DNA from: an uncultured Thermoproteales archaeon
GTDB taxonomy: Archaea; Thermoproteota; Thermoprotei; Thermoproteales; Thermoproteaceae
Direction of reading: 5' to 3'
DNA length: 7,356 nt
NCBI GenBank assembly: GCA_946480885.1
Contig: CAMLLK010000040.1
Coordinates: 1-7,356, forward strand
Shown here: piece by piece, positions 1 to 5,409 of the stretch
Position numbering within the stretch: position 1 is the first letter of the stretch
Layout of the letters: every line of letters starts with the position of its first letter
The notes under the pieces: model-generated
Told to the model about the DNA's origin: nothing
The model's input: the letters and a program-made list of their open reading frames with translations, nothing else
The model's database searches: none
Program-made: the position numbers and the translations under genes

Positions 1-1565
1 ACGAGGCTCTCCCCGTAGCGGAGTGGTTTAGGCGAAATAAAGAACTTGCCGGGTTCCAAAACCCCGCCAGGGCGCTCTACCAAACAATAAGAGAGTTAAT
101 TGAAAACTCTCTAGACGCCACAGAGACCTACGGGATATTGCCTACGATCTACATGAGGGTAAAAGTAGAAGATGAGCAAAAGGGGTGGGTCTCTGTGTAT
201 ATAGAAGACAACGGCATTGGAATCCCCGGCGGTGAGATACCCAATGTATTTGGGAGAGTTTTCTACAGTAGTAAATATAAGATTAAACAACATCGCGGCG
301 TATTTGGCCTAGGCCTCAAGATGGTAGTACTGTACGCACAGAGTACAACAAATAAGCCAGTGTATGTAAGATCAGCCACAATAAAATCAGATAACATATA
401 TGAGTATCAAATAATGATAGATACTAATAATAATAGTCCAATAATATTAGGTAGACAAGAGTATCCCAACAAATATAGGTGGCATGGCACAGCAGTAAAG
501 GTCTATCTAGAGGGGAATTGGTTAACGGCAAAGAAACGGATCGAAGACTATATTAAGAGAACGGCGATAATAGCGCCATATGCAGAAATTATTTTCAAAG
601 GGCCGGACTTAGAGCTTTGGCTGAAGAGAAGAACTACAAAACTCCCAACTGCCCCAAAAGAGGGCTTGCCCCACCCCAAGAGCGTAGATATAGATACGCT
701 TAAACAAATGATTCAAGAAAGCAGAGGGATGACTATATTAGAATTCCTTATGGAAAATTTCGACGCAGTTGGGGAGGGCACTGCGAAGACTTTTCTCGAA
801 TGGGCTGGTTTCAATCCATATTCAAAAATCAGTGCGTTGACTCCTGAGGAGATAGTGAGATTATCTGAAAAAATGAAATCTTTTGACGGCTGGAGGAGGC
901 CGCGTGCAGATTGGCTATCTCCTGTGGGGACTGAGTTGTTAGAAATTGGGGCTAAGGCAATTTTAGGAGCAGAGGCTGTCTTTGCAGTGACGAGGAGGCC
1001 TGAGTCTTATGGAGGCCATCCCTTCATAGTAGAGGCGGCTGTGGCGTGGGGCGGGGAGATACAGCCTTTAGACAAGCCTATGCTTCTAAGATATGCTAAT
1101 AAAATACCTTTACTATACGACGAAGGTGCAGATGTGGCTAGGAAAGTAGTGGATGAGTTTAATTGGCAGAACTATAAGGTGAAATTCCCAGCGCCGCTAG
1201 CTGTAATTATACATGTCTGTTCTACAAAAATTCCATACGCCTCTGCAGGTAAAGAAGCAATAGCCGAAGTACAAGAAATCGAAAAAGAGATGAAGTTGGC
1301 TTTAAGAGACGCCGCGAAGAAACTCCGGCTTTATCTTTCACGGAAAGAAAAAGAAATGGAGATGTTAAATAAATATATTTCACTAGCTAAATACATAGAT
1401 GAAATTTCATATAATCTATCAATAATTACAAATGTTGAAAAAGAAAAATTATATTCAAATCTACATAAGTTAGTAGAAAAGAAAATAGGATTAACTGTTG
1501 AAGAGTTAGTAAAACACACCCTGTCGCTAGTCTCAAGTGGATCTGTAGAGGAGTCTAGTAGCTAG
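1..1565 (+). CDS. top6B: DNA topoisomerase VI subunit B (5' partial)
   Basis: This is the ATPase subunit of the type IIB topoisomerase; ATP-driven dimerisation of two B subunits gates strand passage through the A2B2 enzyme. The frame is open from base 3 to the window edge, giving 520 residues, so only about 7-10 N-terminal residues are missing compared with the ~530-residue Sulfolobus enzyme. Counting from base 3, the GHKL ATPase motifs are RELIEN (general-base Glu31, Mg-binding Asn35), DNGIGIP (Asp69) and the lid RGVFGLGLK (98-106). A helix-two-turn-helix domain lies at about 240-300. The transducer domain at about 335-445 has HPFIVEA, and STKIPY followed by GKE; the GKE lysine (417) is the likely switch lysine. 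A charged, helical, poorly conserved tail follows and ends in a Ser/Glu-rich stretch. A TTG at 138 is internal, because motif N35 lies upstream of it. top6A follows after 32 bp. The identification is firm. Confidence 0.97.
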   Translation, partial: EALPVAEWFRRNKELAGFQNPARALYQTIRELIENSLDATETYGILPTIYMRVKVEDEQKGWVSVYIEDNGIGIPGGEIPNVFGRVFYSSKYKIKQHRGVFGLGLKMVVLYAQSTTNKPVYVRSATIKSDNIYEYQIMIDTNNNSPIILGRQEYPNKYRWHGTAVKVYLEGNWLTAKKRIEDYIKRTAIIAPYAEIIFKGPDLELWLKRRTTKLPTAPKEGLPHPKSVDIDTLKQMIQESRGMTILEFLMENFDAVGEGTAKTFLEWAGFNPYSKISALTPEEIVRLSEKMKSFDGWRRPRADWLSPVGTELLEIGAKAILGAEAVFAVTRRPESYGGHPFIVEAAVAWGGEIQPLDKPMLLRYANKIPLLYDEGADVARKVVDEFNWQNYKVKFPAPLAVIIHVCSTKIPYASAGKEAIAEVQEIEKEMKLALRDAAKKLRLYLSRKEKEMEMLNKYISLAKYIDEISYNLSIITNVEKEKLYSNLHKLVEKKIGLTVEELVKHTLSLVSSGSVEESSS

Positions 1566-1566
1566 T

Positions 1567-1579
1567 AAAAGATATATTA
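1567..1579 (+). promoter_or_regulatory. Candidate TATA box with A-rich BRE before top6A
   Basis: An A-rich run (aaaag) followed by ATATATTA (1572-1579) sits just after the top6B stop. It is centred about 22 nt upstream of the GTG start of top6A. No Shine-Dalgarno sequence is seen between them, so a leaderless internal transcript for top6A is possible. Read-through from top6B is equally possible. The call rests on position and composition only. Confidence 0.35.
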
Positions 1580-1597
1580 GAATTTGTCCCGTCACAT

Positions 1598-2701
1598 GTG
1601 AATAGCCGTGGCGAATTTCTTAAACGTCTAGAAAACTGGGGAATAGACATAGCTAACTCAATACTCGAGCTGAGAGAGCCCGTAATGGAGATTCCCGCTA
1701 GAACTTTAAGCAATACGATTTGGGATGAGAAGTCTAAGATGTTAAAACTAGGGCCCGAGAAGCTAAATAGAAGATTTCTCGACGTAAAAGAGGCGCGGAA
1801 GTTTATGCAGACGGTCTTAATGTTGAGACTAATTGTAGAGGCCATAAGAGAAGATGTATACCCCACAATACGTGACCTATACTACAACGGCAAACATACA
1901 ATTGTCTTTAAAGACCCGCTGGGGAAAATACACAGAGAAAACACGTGGGATGAACAAGATGAGTCGAACGCAGTTATAGAAGATATAGAAGTGGCCACGA
2001 ACGTATTGAGAGAGGAGATGGGGGTATCTGCCGACGTTAAAGGCAAAATTGTAGGCCCAATAGTGGTAAGATCACAGGGGTATGAACTAGACGCTAGTAA
2101 ATTTGGAGAAACTGCCCTAAGCCTTCCTGTAAACGTCGACGCGTTAGAGATTGTTAAAGTAGAGGCAAGCTACGTATTAGTCGTAGAGAAAGACGCTATT
2201 TTCCAACGCCTTGTGAGAGAAAAGTATTGGAGTAGTGAAAACGCTATTTTAGTGACTGCAAAGGGCATGCCGGACAGAGCCACCAGGCGTTTTATAAGAA
2301 GACTAAATGAAGAATTTAAACTACCAGTATACGTCTTAACAGATGGAGATCCCTACGGTTGGTATATATATTCTGTATATAAAAGCGGATCTATAAAGTT
2401 GAGTTATGAGAGTGAACGCTTGGCGACACCAGAGGCGAAGTTTCTAGGCCTCACAGCTACAGACATAGACACATATAAGATTTCAGATAACTACGTCATC
2501 GCTGCAAATGACAGAGACATAAAAAGAGCACAAGAACTTCTGAGATATCAATGGTTTCAAAAAAATGAGTGGACAAAAGAGATAAATCTATTTTTGAAGA
2601 AGAAAAAGAAAGTTGAGATTGAGGCTTTGTCTACACATGGGTTGAAGTTTCTCCACGACTATCTAAAAGATAAGATTAGGAATAGAAAATTTATCGATTG
2701 A
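1598..2701 (+). CDS. top6A: DNA topoisomerase VI subunit A (Spo11-like)
   Basis: This is the DNA-cleaving subunit of topoisomerase VI and the archaeal relative of the meiotic protein Spo11. It is 367 residues long, close to the usual size. The winged-helix (5Y-CAP) domain carries PTIRDLYYNGKH; by alignment with Spo11 the second tyrosine, Tyr96, is the nucleophile that bonds to the 5' DNA end. The Toprim domain supplies the Mg-binding acidic residues: Glu197 in VVEKDAIF, and Asp249 and Asp251 in TDGDPYGW. Other family blocks are visible: MEIPARTLSN (30-39), ENTWDEQ (114-120), PDRATRRFIRRLNEE (225-239) and LSYESERLATPEAKFLG. The start is GTG at 1598; it is the only usual start codon between the upstream in-frame stop (1559-1561) and the conserved region. 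An ATG at 1596 is out of frame and hits a stop at once. The gene follows top6B by 32 bp, so the two subunits are probably made together. No catalytic residue is missing. Confidence 0.97.
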   Translation: MNSRGEFLKRLENWGIDIANSILELREPVMEIPARTLSNTIWDEKSKMLKLGPEKLNRRFLDVKEARKFMQTVLMLRLIVEAIREDVYPTIRDLYYNGKHTIVFKDPLGKIHRENTWDEQDESNAVIEDIEVATNVLREEMGVSADVKGKIVGPIVVRSQGYELDASKFGETALSLPVNVDALEIVKVEASYVLVVEKDAIFQRLVREKYWSSENAILVTAKGMPDRATRRFIRRLNEEFKLPVYVLTDGDPYGWYIYSVYKSGSIKLSYESERLATPEAKFLGLTATDIDTYKISDNYVIAANDRDIKRAQELLRYQWFQKNEWTKEINLFLKKKKKVEIEALSTHGLKFLHDYLKDKIRNRKFID

Positions 2702-2720
2702 GTGTCTTTATATCTATAGT

Positions 2721-2731
2721 ATATTTATATA
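2721..2731 (+). promoter_or_regulatory. Candidate TATA box for the AbrB-PhoU gene
   Basis: The 49-bp gap after top6A is very AT-rich. TTTATATA (2724-2731) is centred about 23 nt before the ATG at 2751, which fits a leaderless archaeal transcript. A second similar motif, TTTATATC (2707-2714), lies further upstream. The T-rich stretch around 2724-2743 could also help end top6A transcription. There is no Shine-Dalgarno sequence before the ATG. Confidence 0.5.
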
Positions 2732-2750
2732 TGTTTTTCTATTTAGACAT

Positions 2751-3743
2751 ATGAGAGGAGAGGTTAGGAGAGTTCAGCTTACTGGCGGCGCTACCCTAAT
2801 TGTAAGCCTCCCCAAGGACTGGGCCAAGAGGATTTCTCTATCGCCAGGCGACGAAGTGATGGTGGTTACACAGCCAGATGATACATTAGTAGTAATTCCT
2901 AAAAAACTAGGACGAAAGGCAGGTGTCGTTGCAGAGCTTACAATAAACCAACGTGTGTCTGTACAAGAGATAGAGAAGTTATTTATGACTTTATATATCG
3001 GAGGGGCGGAGACTATAGTTGTTAAATTTTCTCATAGCTCTATGCATCTACGTAGAGAAATCAAAGACTTTATCAGAAGGAGGGTAGTCGATATGGAAAT
3101 AGTAGAGGAGGCTAGCGATAAATTAGTAGTCCAGTCTATGGTCTCTGCGACTGAATTGGCCGTTATAGACATAGCTGGTAAGATGCTCCGTCTTGTCGGT
3201 AATATGTTAAACGATTTAACTATAGGTTTAGAGAAAGACGACGCAAACCTCCTAAGAGATGTAATAGAACGAGACGACGAGGTTGATAGATTATATTGGC
3301 TAATAGAGCGCCAACTTAAGAGAGCGGCTATGTCTAGATATATAATGCTTGAGTTAAAGATAGACGATCCCAGAGATTTAGTAGAGTTTGTGATTATAGC
3401 AAAGTCTATAGAGAGAATGGCTGACCACATATGTAGAATTGCATATGTAAATCAAGAGGAGAAAGTAGATATGAGAGTTCTATACCCAATACTTGCCAAA
3501 GTGACAGAGTTTTTGAGACAGGTGGAGTCGTTACTAACGGGAGAGCCACCTCCACAGAAAATTGCAGAGCTACAAAGCGAGATTTTTACATGGAGTCAGA
3601 AAATAAGGAAAGAAGAAATTCCATCAGACCCAGCTACGTCTATTGCTAAAGAAAGCGCAGTGAGAGTAGGTGAGTATATAGGAGACATTGTAGAGTCTCT
3701 AGGGCGAATTAGACTAAAGGACAAGGCGATTGTGATAGGCTAG
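2751..3743 (+). CDS. AbrB/SpoVT-domain PhoU family regulator
   Basis: This 330-residue protein has an N-terminal swapped-hairpin AbrB domain (about 1-52; TGGATLIVSLPKDWAKR and PGDEVMVV are the typical blocks) and two C-terminal PhoU-like helical bundles (about 130-235 and 240-325). PhoU signature positions are visible: Glu173 with Asp176 and Asp179 in ERDDEVDRLYW, then Glu221, Asp225 and His226 in ERMADH, and a second-repeat match RVGEYIGDIVE (305-315). In bacterial PhoU such acidic clusters bind metal. Archaeal proteins of this architecture are usually annotated as phosphate uptake regulators. The AbrB domain suggests direct DNA binding, which is an inference. No phosphate transporter or PhoR/PhoB-type gene lies next to it here, so its target cannot be read from context. 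It starts at an ATG behind a TATA-like box and ends on a TAG shared with the convergent gene. Confidence 0.88.
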   Translation: MRGEVRRVQLTGGATLIVSLPKDWAKRISLSPGDEVMVVTQPDDTLVVIPKKLGRKAGVVAELTINQRVSVQEIEKLFMTLYIGGAETIVVKFSHSSMHLRREIKDFIRRRVVDMEIVEEASDKLVVQSMVSATELAVIDIAGKMLRLVGNMLNDLTIGLEKDDANLLRDVIERDDEVDRLYWLIERQLKRAAMSRYIMLELKIDDPRDLVEFVIIAKSIERMADHICRIAYVNQEEKVDMRVLYPILAKVTEFLRQVESLLTGEPPPQKIAELQSEIFTWSQKIRKEEIPSDPATSIAKESAVRVGEYIGDIVESLGRIRLKDKAIVIG

Positions 3744-4225
3744 CAAAGGGCTCTGACTGTGTATATATTTTCAAAAAATAAATGATATACTCCGACGTCA
3801 ACAATTCTACACATAGTCCTCAACGTATCTAGAATTAAATCTGCCCTCCCTAGAGAACTAAAAGTCAAAACAACGACTCTCGGTCTGTGGGTAGTTATCC
3901 ATCTAAGAATTTTGGGAACGGCTCCTACGTCGTGGTGTGTAATGTCAAGAGGCGTTTCTGGAGGTAGGTAGGGTGGGTTTGAAACAACTAAGTCGCCGCG
4001 GGCCACTGCCTCCGCCGCATCACTACACAAAACGTCTATGTCTGGAGGGCAGCTTTTACATGCGTTTAAATCTATATCGACTGCGACTACGTGTCTACAT
4101 TTTGTTGATAAATACGTAGAGATTATACATGAACCTGACCCTATCTCTATACAGAGATCATTGTAATCAACATCTTTCAACAATTCAAGTGTGAGGTAGG
4201 TATCTTCAGAGGGGGGGTATACCAT
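3740..4225 (-). CDS. HemK/Mtq2-type protein-(glutamine-N5) methyltransferase
   Basis: This is a small class I SAM-dependent methyltransferase of 161 residues. YPPSEDTYLTLELL (3-16) is the entry block of the archaeal/eukaryotic HemK branch. EIGSGSCIIS (27-36) is the SAM-binding glycine loop, Asp50 in VAVDID should bind the SAM ribose, and NPPY (83-86) is the substrate-amide motif of Gln/Asn/adenine-N methyltransferases. The bacterial PrmC N-terminal domain is absent, as in Mtq2. The likely role is methylation of the GGQ glutamine of aRF1 with a Trm112-like partner; this follows from the family and is not shown here. It is somewhat shorter than Mtq2 relatives (about 180-200). It is unusually cysteine-rich: eight cysteines (25, 33, 43, 56, 59, 67, 139, 161), including a CKSC pair. 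Its ATG overlaps the stop of the upstream membrane-protein gene as TAATG, implying translational coupling. Confidence 0.88.
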   Translation of the reverse strand: MVYPPSEDTYLTLELLKDVDYNDLCIEIGSGSCIISTYLSTKCRHVVAVDIDLNACKSCPPDIDVLCSDAAEAVARGDLVVSNPPYLPPETPLDITHHDVGAVPKILRWITTHRPRVVVLTFSSLGRADLILDTLRTMCRIVDVGVYHLFFENIYTVRALC

Positions 4226-5022
4226 TATCTCATTTGGAAGATGTGAAAGAGTGCCGGTCCGATGAAAAAGATCAGTAGCGTGTAGACAAGAGAGCTTTCA
4301 TATGGAGTGCCCATTTCGATTGAGTAAACAGTGGCTAACATAAAGGCTGAGAGTAGAAGTGTTATGAAAAGTAGAATTTGGGAAAACACTATTAAATAGC
4401 TATATTCGAGGGCCTTTGCTAATTGGACTAGCGACAGATGTAGACTTGGATAAATAGCTAGTGGAGCTAGACCCACGACAGTTTTATACGGTGTGATCTT
4501 ACCACGAGAATATAGATACAGAGCTACTATTACAAACATCGCTGAGGTTAGAGAAGTCAGTAGTGAAATCTCTGGCGTGTATGTAATTGACAAGAGGAGG
4601 TAATAACCGGTGTATACCACACCAAGTAGAGTGAGAGGAGGGTTTAAGAACGAGCCAAGTACTAGTGTAAATATCCAAGTGGATAGAATTAAAGTGGCGA
4701 CTAGGCGAAGGTGTGGAGAAATTAAAAGCCACACTACAAATGACTTAAGCCCTATGATAGATAGAATATTTAACGACTTCATAGGCTCTGTGGTGGATAT
4801 TATATTTGCCACTCTCACCCCAAGTTCTGTGAGATACACTAAAGAGTCTTCTCTCTTAACAACTCCCAGAGATTCTAAAGCCGAGATTTCAAAAATTAGA
4901 GAAGAGGCAGAAATACCTAGAGAATTTCTCAATTTTGATAGCGTTAGGGGCCCCTCTTTATGCAAAAGAAGCACGATATCTCTTCTTTTACCGACTAGGA
5001 CTGCATAGATTATTCTATCCAC
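4225..5022 (-). CDS. Winged-helix domain polytopic membrane protein
   Basis: This is a 265-residue protein without a recognised name. Residues about 10-75 look like a winged helix-turn-helix of the ArsR/MarR/PadR kind: RRDIVLLLHKEGPLTLSKL, then LGISASSLIFEISALESLGVV as the recognition helix and following helix, then a wing with LVYLTELG. The rest is strongly hydrophobic. Candidate membrane segments lie at about 84-101, 106-124, 128-147, 151-171, 181-198, 209-231 and 244-262, so six or seven are likely. This would be a membrane-anchored one-component regulator, an inference from architecture. The start is GTG at 5022. An ATG at 5024 is in another frame and reaches a stop after three codons, and no other usual start lies between the in-frame TAA (5050-5052) and the GTG. 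It is divergent from alba and overlaps the methyltransferase gene by one base. Confidence 0.75.
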   Translation of the reverse strand: MDRIIYAVLVGKRRDIVLLLHKEGPLTLSKLRNSLGISASSLIFEISALESLGVVKREDSLVYLTELGVRVANIISTTEPMKSLNILSIIGLKSFVVWLLISPHLRLVATLILSTWIFTLVLGSFLNPPLTLLGVVYTGYYLLLSITYTPEISLLTSLTSAMFVIVALYLYSRGKITPYKTVVGLAPLAIYPSLHLSLVQLAKALEYSYLIVFSQILLFITLLLSAFMLATVYSIEMGTPYESSLVYTLLIFFIGPALFHIFQMR

Positions 5023-5041
5023 ATTAAAAAAACTACACGTC

Positions 5042-5049
5042 TTTATTAA
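5042..5049 (-). promoter_or_regulatory. Candidate TATA box for the winged-helix membrane protein gene
   Basis: On the minus strand TTAATAAA (5049 to 5042) is centred about 23 nt upstream of the GTG start at 5022. A run of seven T on that strand (5032-5026) lies between the box and the start, and no Shine-Dalgarno site is present. The geometry fits a leaderless transcript. It lies back to back with the alba promoter, with 26 bp between the two boxes. Confidence 0.45.
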
Positions 5050-5069
5050 TTACAAACTGTCTCAATGGC

Positions 5070-5083
5070 GAAATTGTTAAAAA
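5070..5083 (+). promoter_or_regulatory. Alba promoter: BRE plus TATA box
   Basis: GAAATT (5070-5075), a BRE-like purine-rich element, is followed directly by GTTAAAAA (5076-5083). The TATA centre is 26-27 nt before the alba ATG at 5106, which is the standard archaeal distance if transcription begins at or next to the start codon. No Shine-Dalgarno sequence is present. This is one of the two best-placed promoters in the window. Confidence 0.6.
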
Positions 5084-5105
5084 CCCTTGCTGTTAAGCCT
5101 TTCCC

Positions 5106-5384
5106 ATGACAACAGAACAGACAATACTAGTAGGTAAAAAACCAACTACAAACTACGTAATAGCTACAGTAATGGCGTTCAACGCAGGTATTAAAAAAGT
5201 AGTACTAAAGGCAAGAGGGGCAGCAATAGCTAAAGCTGTATCGACAGCAGTAATGGTTAGAGATAGATTCTTAGCAGGAAAAGTCCAGATTAGAGATGTA
5301 AAACTATTAAGCGACAAAGTGCAAGGACAGACGGGCAGGGAGAGAACTGTAGCTGCGATAGAGATAGTACTTGAAATGAGTTAA
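5106..5384 (+). CDS. albA: DNA/RNA-binding chromatin protein Alba
   Basis: This is an abundant archaeal nucleoid protein that binds double-stranded DNA and RNA as a dimer and forms filaments. At 92 residues it has the usual size. GKKP (10-13) matches the DNA-contact loop of Sulfolobus Alba1: Lys11 and Lys12 correspond to Lys16 and Lys17, of which Lys16 is the known acetylation/Sir2 target. KARG (35-38) includes Arg37, equivalent to the DNA-binding Arg42. Phe55 in VRDRFL matches Phe60 of the dimer-dimer interface, suggesting that cooperative filament formation is kept. The glycine/arginine-containing flexible hairpin (GQTGRER, 74-80) is also present. The ATG at 5106 is well supported by the promoter spacing. 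The gene has its own promoter and is followed by T-rich tracts, so it can be expressed as a single-gene transcript. It contains no cysteine. Confidence 0.97.
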   Translation: MTTEQTILVGKKPTTNYVIATVMAFNAGIKKVVLKARGAAIAKAVSTAVMVRDRFLAGKVQIRDVKLLSDKVQGQTGRERTVAAIEIVLEMS

Positions 5385-5388
5385 TTTT
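5381..5388 (+). promoter_or_regulatory. Candidate TATA box for the UbiD-family gene, over the alba stop codon
   Basis: TTAATTTT (5381-5388) covers the alba stop codon and is centred about 25 nt before the ATG at 5410. That spacing fits a leaderless start for the decarboxylase gene. The same bases also form the first T-tract of a possible alba terminator, so either reading, or both, may be correct. Confidence 0.35.
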
Positions 5389-5408
5389 TTCCGCCAAGCC
5401 CCCTTTTT
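5385..5408 (+). terminator. Oligo-T termination signal after alba
   Basis: Six T (5385-5390) follow the alba stop immediately, and a second five-T tract (5404-5408) comes after a C-rich stretch. No stem-loop is seen. Archaeal RNA polymerase stops at oligo-T tracts without a hairpin, so this fits a leaky or efficient alba terminator. Its strength cannot be judged from sequence. Confidence 0.45.
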
Positions 5409-5409
5409 G

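Noticed and set aside
138..140. TTG as the start of topoisomerase VI subunit B
   Set aside because: The frame stays open to the window edge, and the conserved AGFQNPARALYQ and RELIENSLDAT blocks lie upstream of it, so the true start is before base 1.
3032..3430. Open frame of 132 codons on the minus strand opposite the AbrB-PhoU gene
   Set aside because: Ser/Ile-rich shadow of the PhoU-coding frame with no promoter or domain evidence.
4610..5008. Open frame of 132 codons on the plus strand opposite the winged-helix membrane protein gene
   Set aside because: It is the antisense shadow of a gene with clear winged-helix and membrane features; its own product shows no recognisable domain.
5407..5409. 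TTG as the start of the UbiD-family gene
   Set aside because: It lies in the T-tract immediately before an in-frame ATG at 5410, which is the more usual start and better spaced from the upstream TATA-like box.
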